Positions 10,787-18,368 are shown, numbered from the stretch's first letter. The stretch: DNA of 24,889 bases from Priapulus caudatus (GCF_000485595.1 NW_014577953.1:4553-29441), one strand, 5' to 3'. The notes: a model not told the origin generated them from the letters alone. Translations and numbers: made by a program.

Positions 10787-11065
10787 ACGCAAACAGACAC
10801 CAGACGTCAGCATAGCAGACACCAGACTCAGTATAGCAGACACCACGTCAGTATAGCAGACACCACGTAAGTATCAGACACCAGACGTCTCAGTATAGCA
10901 GACACCACGTAAGTAACCGACACTGTACGTCATTATCAGACACCGTACGTCAGTATCAGACAGCGTGCGTCAGTAATAGACACCGTGCATCAGTATCAGA
11001 CACCGTACGTCAGTAACAGACACCATGCATCAGTATCAGCCACCGAACGTGAGTATCAGACGTGA
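10787..11065. repeat. Minisatellite adjoining the exon H acceptor
   Basis: Degenerate ~19-26-bp units built on cagtatcagacaccgtacgt, or on cagacaccacgt with an inserted agtatag. It begins within a few bases of the exon H splice acceptor. Confidence 0.9.
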
Positions 11066-11323
11066 TGTAGGTAACTGGCGGTAATCACAAGACAACGTGC
11101 CACGATTGCGATCAACAGACACCACGTAGGGAGCTGGCTGTAATGGTAAGACAATGCGGCGTGAGTATAATCGACATTGCACATGTATTGCAGCGAATGT
11201 TGAGTGGACAGAGCAAGGTGGTTGTAACCATGGCTGGGGGCATATAATTTTAATCAATTTTTACGCGAATGCAGAAAAAATCAGCATTATTGGGAGACGC
11301 TGTGACGGATTGACAGCGCGTAC

Positions 11324-11447
11324 CTTGCACCACCGCATTAGCTGCTTCGCACAGGCTCTGCGTTGCCGCGGCAACCATCTGTGCAGCGGATATGAGACCA
11401 TGTGACCACTGGCTGTCGTCTGCCGCATAGTGAGAGCCGCCGCTGAT
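11324..11447 (-). CDS. TLN: Talin exon G (R13)
   Basis: This 124-bp exon encodes 41 codons plus one base: ISGGSHYAADDSQWSHGLIS then AAQMVAAATQSLCEAANAVVQ. It matches talin IPANAxDDGQWSQGLISAARMVAAATxxLCEAANAxVQG. The acceptor is ttttctttacag and the donor CAAG|gtacgc. It starts in phase 0 and ends in phase 1, and the split codon rebuilds Gly with exon H. Confidence 0.97.
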
Positions 11448-11529
11448 CTGTAAAGAAAACACAAGAACATCACATACGTGACGACGTATCAACCGGTCTA
11501 TCTCTAGCCTCAATCACAATCCCAGTATA

Positions 11530-11943
11530 CAGTAGAAGTACAAAAATCCGGACTGCTCGGGGATTGGGTCGATCCAGATTTTCGGGCTTCTCGGGCAGTA
11601 CTTTTAAAATTCAATTTAAGGAGCAATAAAGAAGAGATAAGCAGGTAAATTTTGATAGTTTATTCATTAGCAAATACAGCATGCTTCATTTATCAAAACG
11701 AGCAGTTTTAAAGAAAAATAAAGTCAACACTCAACAAAAATGTAAACATATACATTTATCACTACAAAAAACGGCGTGTAATGTTTGAAATCATGTTTAA
11801 AAATAAACATTGTAAAAGAAAAAAAAAAGTAAACCAATGAAAGCGGAAGCTATTTATTACAGAGAGTTAAATTTGAGTTTTCGAAAAGTCCAGATTCTCG
11901 GGTGGTCCGGATTTTTGGCATGCGGATTTTCGGACTTCTACTG
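11530..11943. mobile_element. MITE of Tc1/mariner-pogo (Tigger) type
   Basis: This 414-bp non-coding element is bounded by inverted ends: cagtagaagtacaaaaatcc on the left, and cagtagaagtccgaaaatcc as the reverse complement of the right end. Internal sub-terminal similarity continues (aaaaatccggac in both arms). It is flanked by TA on both sides (11528-11529, 11944-11945), the target duplication of Tc1/mariner-superfamily elements, and CAGT-starting ends are typical of pogo/Tigger. There is no transposase ORF. It lies in the talin intron between exons F and G. Confidence 0.85.
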
Positions 11944-12084
11944 TATAGTCGTTTACACATCCCTACTTCACGCAGCCTGTACGACAGCCAGCAGACCAAA
12001 CTACGAGCTCGCTGGCTATTACAGTTATGTACAGTAGTACAGTAGTAGCTATTACAGTTAGTACAGTCACACGTTCACACTCAC

Positions 12085-12210
12085 ATGTCCCATCATGACA
12101 AGCTCTCTCTGCGCGGTGGTAGCCGACTTGATGAGAGCAGCAATGGCAGATGTCAAGGACTTGGCCGCTTCTAGAATCTGTTCCTCAAAGTTCATGTCCT
12201 GTCCATTCTC
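12085..12210 (-). CDS. TLN: Talin exon F (R13)
   Basis: This 126-bp exon encodes 42 residues: ENGQDMNFEEQILEAAKSLT then SAIAALIKSATTAQRELVMMGH. It matches talin LxFEEQILEAAKSIAAATSALVKxASAAQRELVAQGK. The acceptor is tttgctcag and the donor CAT|gtgagt; both ends are phase 0. A truncated copy lies 100 bp upstream at 12268-12314. Confidence 0.96.
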
Positions 12211-12267
12211 CTGAGCAAACAAAATATAACGAGTAAATAAATGCACGCCAGATATGAACGAGATAGA

Positions 12268-12314
12268 TTGGCCGCTTCAAGAATCTGTTCCTCAAAGTTC
12301 ATGTCCTGTCCATT
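12268..12314 (-). pseudogene. Acceptor-less duplicate of talin exon F 5' part
   Basis: These 47 bp match the 5' half of exon F (minus strand AATGGACAGGACATGAAC to AAGCGGCCAA) with one mismatch. A 6-nt deletion removes the acceptor AG and the first codon, leaving tttactaatgg where the true copy has tttgctcaggagaatgg. Flanking intron (cagatatgaacgagatagat) is repeated at 12249 and 12432, so this is part of an ~183-bp tandem duplication. Confidence 0.85.
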
Positions 12315-12454
12315 AGTAAACAAGATATAATGAGTAAACAAGTGAGATTTCATTCAACAACGAGAGAACAACGAGAGAGTGGGTCAACAGCATTAGTCCA
12401 CAATGAGCATTCATTCAATAAATGAATACACACCAGATATGAACGAGATAGATG

Positions 12455-12665
12455 GCAGAACAGATGGCAGCAGAGGTGGGTTGCGCGGTGACACGCTCAT
12501 TTTACCTCGCATGCGCATGACATGACACCGTGATTACTGACGTTGCACTAGAGATGGCAGCAGGTGTCTTCACTCGGTTATACGCTCATTTTACGTCGCT
12601 GCGCGTGGCACAACATTGTAATTACTGACGTTGCACTATAGGTGGCAGGAGGTGTCTTGCTCGGT
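12455..12665. repeat. ~85-95-bp tandem repeat, about 2.5 copies, next to mir-190
   Basis: Units share gacgctcattttac, gattactgacgttgcacta and gatggcagcaggtgtcttc. The array ends about 10 bp from the mir-190 hairpin. Confidence 0.8.
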
Positions 12666-12669
12666 GATT

Positions 12670-12757
12670 CAATGACGCGCTGCATCATATGCTTGATATA
12701 TGGTTGTTTGCAATGCCCAACCAAATATATCAAACATATCTAGCAGCGTCGTCATGT
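12670..12757 (-). ncRNA. mir-190: mir-190 precursor hairpin (intronic, sense to talin)
   Basis: On the minus strand this ~88-nt segment folds into a near-continuous hairpin. The 5' arm is gacgacgctgctag followed by the mature sequence, the loop is about gggcattgcaaa, and the 3' arm is caaccatatatcaagcatatg followed by atgcagcgcgtcat. The mature miR-190-5p lies at 12718-12741: it begins AGAUAUGUUUGAUAU and ends UUUGGUUG, with seed GAUAUGU, the canonical miR-190 seed and body. miR-190 is known to be nested in a talin intron in vertebrates (TLN2) and Drosophila (rhea), exactly the arrangement here. It is probably co-transcribed with talin. The Drosha ends are inferred. Confidence 0.95.
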
Positions 12758-12944
12758 CACGTCGGTCGTGCTTGTGGTCGCGACAGCTGTCGTCTGCTGA
12801 GCTTCCAGCCTCCCTAATGGATTGTGTCACCAGCCGGAGTGTAGTCTATTGTCAATGGCAACTTGTGCGCGACATTTAACGAATTCACGCTACTGAATGT
12901 GTGCGGGCGATTCTCACACTCAGGATTATCCTCAAATGACAATG

Positions 12945-13275
12945 GAAGGAAGGATAAATGGATGGATATATAGATGGGTGGATGGATGGATTGATGAATG
13001 GATGGATGGATGGTTGGATGGATGGATGGATATATGGATCGATGGATGGATGGGTAGATGAATGGATATATGGATGGACGTATGGATGGATGGATGGATG
13101 GATGGATGGATGGATGGATGGATGGATGGATGAATGAATGGATGGATGGATGGGTGGATGAATGGATATATGGATCGATGGATGGATGGGTAGATGAATG
13201 GATATATGGATGGGTGGATGGGTGGATGGATGGATGGATGGATGGATGGATGGATGGACGTATGGATGAATGATA
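12945..13275. repeat. (GGAT)n tetranucleotide array with higher-order units
   Basis: About 330 bp of ggatggat with interspersed ggatatatgg and ggatcgatgg, giving a longer secondary period. Open on both strands only because of the repeat. Confidence 0.97.
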
Positions 13276-13385
13276 GAAGGAATAGGAAGGGGATGAGAAG
13301 AGGAAGGGAGGAGGGTGAGGAGGAGTAGAGGGAGTGAGGAGGAGTAAAAAAGTGAGTAGAGGAGGAGGCAAAGGGAGGAGGCTGC
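13276..13385. repeat. Purine-rich tract beside the exon E donor
   Basis: GA-rich (gaggagg, gtgagga) sequence running up to the splice donor of exon E. Confidence 0.8.
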
Positions 13386-13389
13386 TCAC

Positions 13390-13514
13390 CTTCTGCCGTA
13401 CGTTGGTCGGTCTCATCATCGCAAGCTTGCGGCTGGCTGCCTCGATGGACGCCGCCGCATCCAGCAGCTCCCTCTCAGCTACCATGTGGTAGTTACCCTC
13501 CGGCCAGTCTCCAT
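13390..13514 (-). CDS. TLN: Talin exon E (R13 upstream helix)
   Basis: This 125-bp exon (two bases completing an Asp codon, then 41 codons) encodes [20 protein letters not shown] then [21 protein letters not shown]. It matches talin [37 protein letters not shown]. The acceptor is acacacacatgtgtgttgcag-type (minus strand tgtgttgcag) and the donor CAGAAG|gtgagc. It starts in phase 1 and ends in phase 0. In vertebrate talin this is the first helix of R13, the upstream helix reported to dampen actin binding by ABS3. The linker differs from the usual DPEDPT. Confidence 0.95.
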
Positions 13515-13539
13515 CTGCAACACACACATGCGTGGTTAG

Positions 13540-13745
13540 AGAAGGCGAGAAGAAAGATGAGGGGACAAGGGATGCGAAGAGGGGGCGGCAGCGAATGTGT
13601 GGTGGAAAGAGATGGAAAGAGAGAAAGTGATAGATAGAGAGAGAGAGAGTGAGAGAGAGAGGGTGAGCGGGAGAGAGGAGGAGAGGGAGAGAGCTAGGGA
13701 GCAACAGAAAAAACGGGAGAGGGCGAGAGAGAGAGAGGTGGGGGG
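13540..13745. repeat. GA-rich low-complexity tract upstream of exon E
   Basis: About 200 bp rich in gagaga. On the transcribed strand it is a long CT-rich tract about 30 bp from the exon E acceptor, so it may act as an extended polypyrimidine region. Confidence 0.9.
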
Positions 13746-14052
13746 AGCATCCTGAGACATCTTTCAGGGCTCTACCTGCCGGATACATCAGATGCGTATC
13801 CTGATCTGCATGCATTCGTTCCTCCTGCCTGTTCAAGCATGCACCACCGCTGTCTTGCTCCCAACCCCAAGCGGAGAAACCGAGCACGATACACGTCAAG
13901 ATAAATCAACCGAATATAATATAAAGAATAAATAAGAGAAGCAAAAAAAACCAAGCAAAACCGAAATGCCAAACCGACGGAAATCGAAACAGCGCATGCA
14001 TCCGCGCCGACACATGGCGGCGGAGACCGCTCCGCGACGAGATCTCGCGACA

Positions 14053-14062
14053 TCTCGCGAGA
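14053..14062. promoter_or_regulatory. TCTCGCGAGA palindrome
   Basis: A perfect 10-bp match to the TCTCGCGAGA promoter element. It is next to GATCTCGCGA (14041-14050) in a CpG-rich patch and overlaps the intron just past the donor of the 14078-14173 candidate exon. Confidence 0.4.
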
Positions 14063-14077
14063 CGGGCGCGTGCGCAC

Positions 14078-14173
14078 CTTTGCGGAGGATGCCGGCGGAC
14101 GTGGCGACGTTGTACTCGCGCCTCGTGACAAGGCGGTGCTTCACACCGGTCTCGTTCTCCCACTCGTACACCT
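14078..14173 (-). CDS. Candidate talin cassette exon (phase 1-1, 32 codons), R12/R13 linker
   Basis: This 96-bp open segment has acceptor ttctctgcgcag and donor CAAAG|gtgcgc. Entered in phase 1 from exon D (or from the 16258-16365 candidate) it reads EVYEWENETGVKHRLVTRRE then YNVATSAGILRK and exits in phase 1 into exon E. Codons are strongly G/C-ending, as in the confirmed talin exons, and there is no stop. The H-x-LV-x-x-RE pattern is reminiscent of HMVAERE in exon E, so the two may be related. It would add a basic/acidic stretch just ahead of the R13 upstream helix. I know of no equivalent in vertebrate talin. Confidence 0.5.
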
Positions 14174-14269
14174 CTGCGCAGAGAAACACGCGCGACGATG
14201 CGTGAATGTTACCAACCAGCAGCGTCCACTACTCTCTAGCTGCTCGCAAGATGGCCGCCGTCAAGCAGC

Positions 14270-14425
14270 AAGGCCGAAGCAGCAGCAGCAGTAGTAGTAG
14301 TAGTTGCAGCATGAGCCGTAGTAGCAACAGCAGCAGCAACAGCACCACCACCACCAGCAGCACCACAAGCAGCAGCAACAACAACACCACCACCACCACC
14401 ACCAACAGCAGCATCAGCAACAGCA

Positions 14426-14467
<42 letters not shown>

Positions 14468-14545
14468 ACAACAACAGCAGCAGCAACAGCAGCAACAGCA
14501 GCAGCAGCAGCAGCAGCAGTAACAGCAGCAGCAGCAGAGGCCGAC
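14270..14545. repeat. CAG/CAA/CAC trinucleotide array
   Basis: About 275 bp of (CAG)n mixed with CAA, CAC and AGT. The plus strand encodes a Ser/Asn/Thr run after an ATG in good context (cgcaagATGG at 14252), but I see no supporting gene structure. It is treated as an intronic repeat. Confidence 0.95.
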
Positions 14546-14599
14546 GACGCGAACGGCGAGCGAACGGGACGAGAGATGACAATATATTCTATACGACGA

Positions 14600-15595
14600 G
14601 AGAGCTTATAGATGCTAAAAACAGAACTTGAACTCTCGAAGTTGAAGCGAAATCATAAAAACTGAAACGTAGAATCGAAACTATATGCCTTTAATTTCTC
14701 GCTGTCGAACGCAAAATAAACGACGGTCTAGACTATAGAAGAGTCAACAAAAATCAACTTCCATGCTGTTGACCTATAGTTGAAACCTGCAGTGAATCAA
14801 CACCTCAGCAGGGTTACGTAGCGTCGTCACACCATTCCAAATCCACAGACGTACAGACGCACACGCAGGCAAATCACACGCAAGACAGCCATGTTTGCAT
14901 GCCATCATCCAATCCAAAGTTAGTGCTTCCAAACACGTCGGTATATTAAGGGAAGTTCACTGGCGGATCGGGAAGAGTGCAACGTATATACACAACCACT
15001 ATATATATGAGCACAGAGACACACAGACGAAACAGTCAACTTCGCATATATATGTCATATTACATACTCGCATACTAACTGGGAAATTATTATCATGTAC
15101 AGAAAGTGAGATTGGCGTGTAGTTCCAGCTGACTGTTATATTATTTTTAATGCGCACATGTGAATTATAAGGTTACACAGATACCTCACCATGGTACGTT
15201 GACTGCTGCCTAGTTTACTTTGCTGCAATATATATATAAGCACGTGTGTGTGCGCGCGCATGTCTGTGTGTGTATGTGTGTGTGGGCATGCGTGCGTGCG
15301 TGCGTGCATGTCTATGAGTCATACGACATATGATTCAGCGAGATCTCTGTGATCTCAGCTTGATCAGGATATAAGGCAGTGTGATATATGCGGTATATAT
15401 GCGAGATTGTCCGTACACAAATACATTACTACACAGCTATGTAGCATAACACAGTTCAAAATATACACAGCTCGCCCAATGTTGCAAGTAAAGTTTCGCC
15501 CAATGTAGGGAATCACATGCCAACACACTCGGCTCACAACTCACGACGCACTGAAGCAGGGATGAGACAGAAGACAATTCATGCCAGGACAAACA
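14600..15595. other. Talin intron D/E, no recognised feature
   Basis: Unique AT-rich sequence with a GT/CGTG-rich tract at 15240-15310. Nothing coding is visible. Confidence 0.6.
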
Positions 15596-15599
15596 AAAA

Positions 15600-15745
15600 C
15601 TGCAGAAACAGCAGCAGCAGCAGCTGCTACAGCAGTAGTATAATCGTCAGCAGCAGCAGCAATAGTACCATCGTCAGCAGCAGCAGCAGCAGCAGCAGCA
15701 GCCGCCACAGCAGCAATACTAGCGTCAGCAGCAGCAGCAGGAAAT
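15600..15745. repeat. (CAG)n trinucleotide array
   Basis: CAG/CAGTAGTA units with interruptions, similar in kind to 14270-14545. Confidence 0.95.
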
Positions 15746-16198
15746 ACTGATGCTGAGAAATTACACCGAGAATGCACACACACACATACACACACACAGA
15801 GACACGACAACAACCATGCAATCGTAAGCTACCACCACACTAACACGACAACGACAGCAACACGCCATGCCGATTCCCTCATGCTACTCACACTAGCGCG
15901 ACTGATTACATCTCTACCACCACAGCCCCCTGACACACATCCGTGTACATCGTACGCATCGTGTGGGAGAGGCAGTTCAGGACGGTAGCCGGTAACTCTA
16001 CACAACCATGAAAAGCGAATCCAAAAGCACACACACACATACACGGACGCTCAGAATGGTGCAATTAACAGCTCGACAAGCATTTCTTCCCCTGGCAGCC
16101 TCCTCTCAGCGACCATAGAGGGCGACACGTGCAAACCGGAACGAGTCCGGAAACCAAACCATGCTGAATCCGAGCGCGTGCAAGCCTGCCGGATCGAG

Positions 16199-16212
16199 CC
16201 GCCAGGTGGCGC
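16199..16212 (+). promoter_or_regulatory. CTCF-like site CCGCCAGGTGGCGC
   Basis: Matches CCASYAGRTGGCGC at all but one base. It lies about 45 bp past the donor of the 16258-16365 candidate exon. Confidence 0.4.
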
Positions 16213-16257
16213 TACAAACCGACGACTAGCATGCACAACGAGGCGATGTTCGCAAAC

Positions 16258-16365
16258 CTGGTGCGTGCGTGCCGTGAGCTTTCGAGACGACAATCTCGTG
16301 CTCTCCGAATCTGCTCGAGCGCGGCCGCGTCTGTATCGTCAACTCTGAGTGGTAGTTCTCCTCGT
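16258..16365 (-). CDS. Candidate talin cassette exon (phase 1-1, 36 codons), R12/R13 linker
   Basis: I do not recognise the peptide. This 108-bp open segment is flanked by a good acceptor (cgtatgctttgcag) and a donor (CCAG|gtttgc). Entered from exon D (phase 1), it reads DEENYHSELTIQTRPR then SSRFGEHEIVVSKAHGTHAP and leaves in phase 1, so it can be inserted or skipped without changing frame. It would sit between R12 and R13. Its first residues (E-x-NYH) resemble those of exon E. The +1 frame reads DTDAAALEQIRR, resembling the [13 protein letters not shown] of exon E, so it may be a decayed, frame-shifted exon E copy instead of a functional exon. Confidence 0.4.
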
Positions 16366-16399
16366 CTGCAAAGCATACGCGGGGCGGTGAACGTGGGGT

Positions 16400-16660
16400 G
16401 CGGGGACGCGCTCGCACTCACACGCACGCATGCACACACTGCAACACACACACACACACACACCCTTACCGCATAGCAGCCACGGTACACACACAGCGCA
16501 CGCCGCCTACACCACGCACGGAGCGCGCACACACATCATATACACGCACACCGCACACGCAACACGCACACGCACACCGCACACGCGGTATACCGAGGTA
16601 TTCACACGCACGACGCTACACACGCACGCACCACACACACCGACCACGGGTGGAACAATG
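16400..16660. repeat. CA/CACG-rich microsatellite region
   Basis: Interrupted (CA)n and (CACACG)n with (ACGC) variants. Confidence 0.9.
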
Positions 16661-16876
16661 GACATTGCGGTGGCGGGAAGCTGCAGCTTCCCTTTTGGTC
16701 TTTTTTGCAGCACGTTTCCCGTAAGAAACGCTGGCTCCGTGTGTTTTCCTGTGTGCTCAACATTCGTTATCATTCTGGCATGTTTCGAGTGAATCTGCGC
16801 ATCTTGTTGCTGCTAAGCAGAACTGGTGGAAAGTTTGCCGCGAGAAACGCACATGTGCAACGAAAAACGAACATCG

Positions 16877-17220
16877 GCTCTAACCCTTTATTCAACTTTG
16901 CCCTAGACGAAACCTTGGGTGACCCACCTACACTTAGCTCTAACCCTTTACTCAACTTTGCCCTAGACGAAACCTTGGGTGACCCACCTACACTTAGCTC
17001 TAACCGTTTACTCAACTTTACCCTAGATAAAACACTATGAGTATGTAAATCAACTAAGGACAATCCTAATTCGTTTCGAATCGCCTAGATGAAGTGACCC
17101 ACCTATAGCTGGCTCTAACCCTTTACTACACTCTGCCCTAGATAACGCCAAGTGTGACCCACCCCCACTAACTCTAACCCTTTACTACGCTCTGCCCTAG
17201 ATGGGCTTCGCCCCAGCTTT
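16877..17220. repeat. 60-bp tandem repeat, five units
   Basis: Units begin at 16877, 16937, 16997, 17112 and about 17169. Each starts with gctctaaccctttactcaac, followed by tttgccctagacgaaacc and tgacccaccta. The first two units are nearly identical, and the later ones are diverged or interrupted. The array ends about 40 bp from the exon D donor. Confidence 0.95.
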
Positions 17221-17259
17221 GCGAAGGGGTTAACATCTCCTTCCCCTCGCAGCTCTCAC

Positions 17260-17470
17260 CTTTCAGGTACTCGGCGTACTGCACGAGCTCGGTGATCGAG
17301 GACGCGATGCGGCGCGAGACGATGATCAGCTCGGACTTCATCGGCGTGCTCGGGTCGCGCACAATCTCCAGCAGGATGCTGAGCAGGTGGCCGTAGTGCG
17401 CGGCCGACTCGCGACATGCCTCCATCACCTTCTGACGCGCCTCCTCGCTCTCCGTGTTGTACGCGATCGC
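17260..17470 (-). CDS. TLN: Talin exon D (R12)
   Basis: This 211-bp exon encodes 70 codons plus one base: AIAYNTESEEARQKVMEACR, then ESAAHYGHLLSILLEIVRDP, ending ITELVQYAEYLKG. It corresponds to vertebrate xxxVRxRALxxGxECxxGYLxLLxHVLxxLQKP...KRVAGxVTELIQAAEAMKG. The acceptor is ctccgcgcag and the donor AAAG|gtgaga. The exon starts in phase 0 and ends in phase 1, which fits every downstream phase-1 acceptor found. The 5' 50 bp is present in two more copies upstream (17550-17599, 17711-17760). Confidence 0.95.
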
Positions 17471-17549
17471 CTGCGCGGAGAGGGGAGAAAGAAGAGAAGG
17501 AGGGAGGTTAAACACAAAGTGTTTCAGGGAAGCGCCGTTAGAAACGTCG

Positions 17550-17599
17550 TCCATCACCTTCTGACGCGTCGCCTCGTTCTCCGTGTTGTACACGATCGC
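17550..17599 (-). pseudogene. Partial duplicate of talin exon D 5' end, acceptor intact
   Basis: About 50 bp matches the start of exon D: AIVYNTENEATRQKVMD versus AIAYNTESEEARQKVME. It is preceded by a usable acceptor, ctccacgcag. It diverges after the methionine-aspartate region into DVSNGASLKHFVFN and runs open, in frame, through the pyrimidine tract into genuine exon D at 17470. A transcript spliced to this acceptor without removing the 129-bp interval would therefore keep the talin frame. It is most likely a relic of tandem duplication, but inclusion cannot be excluded from sequence alone. Confidence 0.7.
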
Positions 17600-17710
17600 C
17601 TGCGTGGAGGGGAGGGGGAGAAAGAAGAGAGAAGGAGGGAGGTTAAACCCGAAAAACTCAGGTTTTTAGTGTGTGGTTTAGTGTTCAGGGAAGCGCCGTT
17701 AGAAACGTCT

Positions 17711-17760
17711 TCCATCACCTTCTGACGCGCCTCTTCGTTCTCCGTGTTGTATGCTATTGA
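17711..17760 (-). pseudogene. Second partial duplicate of talin exon D, acceptor lost
   Basis: A third copy of the exon-D 5' end reads SIAYNTENEEARQKVMED. At the position of the acceptor AG, the minus-strand sequence is AA (ctccatacaa before TCAATAGC), so it cannot be spliced in at the original site. The same downstream module (gacgtttctaacggcgct) follows, as in the 17550-17599 copy. Confidence 0.75.
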
Positions 17761-18286
17761 TTGTATGGAGGGGGAGAGAGAAAGAAGAGAAGGAGGAGAG
17801 ACGTTAGAACGGCTTTTCAGGGCAGCGCCATTAGAAACGTCGTGAATGTGTATGAATATCGCGAGAGAGAAGGTTAGACCCGAAAAGCTCAGGTTTTTAG
17901 TGTGTGGTTTAGTTGAGTGTTCAGGGGAGCGCCGTTAGAAATGCCGTGAATGTGCGTGAATATCACGAATGTGAAATGACGTGTCTTTTGAACGGTGAAT
18001 TCTTAGGAATAATTATCATGAATGTGAAATTACATGCCATTCGAACAGTGAATTCTTATGAATATCGTGAGTGTACATCGCTTCGCACGCAAAAGTTATG
18101 ACATTTTACATTCATGTCGCGGACTATTTAGGTTTCCGACCACGGGTCTCTGCATCCTTGATGGGACATAAGGTTTTTATTACGCTTTAGTTGGATCGTG
18201 CTTTTTTCATCGCAGAAGGGACGTAACTAAGGTTATTTTTAACGATTTTTCGGCTAGAACGTGGTTATAATCAGGTTAGCCTCTAA

Positions 18287-18368
18287 ATGTGAAATATTAC
18301 CTTGCAATTGACAAGCAGATCGATAACATGTGAAATATTACCTTGCAATTGACAAGCAGATCGATAAC
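18287..18368 (-). repeat. Perfect 2 x 41-bp tandem duplication spanning a talin donor site
   Basis: Positions 18287-18327 and 18328-18368 are identical 41-bp units. Each contains, on the minus strand, exon-C coding sequence (GTTATCGATCTGCTTGTC then AATTGCAAG) followed by the donor gtaatattt. The gene therefore carries two identical 5' splice sites 41 nt apart. Because 41 is not a multiple of 3, use of the distal site would frameshift downstream talin. The perfect identity indicates a recent duplication or ongoing homogenisation. Confidence 0.97.

Larger units (their letters stand above)
17515..17965. repeat. Degenerate ~130-170-bp tandem repeat made from exon D plus flanking intron
   Basis: The module cagggaagcgccgttagaaa recurs at about 17525, 17688, 17819 and 17925. 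Two copies are followed by the exon-D fragment, and the units are separated by GA-rich spacers (ggggagaaagaagag). The phrase ctcaggtttttagtgtgtgg occurs at 17658 and 17890. The array shows stepwise duplication of the intron-acceptor-exon boundary, with the rightmost copies having lost the exon part. Confidence 0.8.

Noticed and set aside
10405-11065. CRISPR-like repeats
   Set aside because: Units are directly adjacent and degenerate with no unique spacers; the genome is animal.
11360-11373. X-box-like GTTGCCGCGGCAAC, and GTTGCCGCCGGCAAC near 18436
   Set aside because: Both fall in talin coding sequence (MVAAAT and VAAGN) and are explained by GC-ending Ala/Val/Asn codons.
12814-13899. 361-codon minus-strand frame
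   Set aside because: Only 13390-13514 within it is coding (talin exon E). The rest is CT-rich and (ATCC)n intron that happens to lack stops.
14206-14631. Poly-Ser/Asn protein on the plus strand
   Set aside because: Driven by the CAG/CAA array inside a talin intron; no conserved flanks. Kept only as part of a low-interest promoter idea.
15906-15997. Third possible phase-1 exon in the exon D-E intron (acceptor gttgtgtag)
   Set aside because: In the required frame it meets TAA after about 31 codons and has no convincing donor before it.
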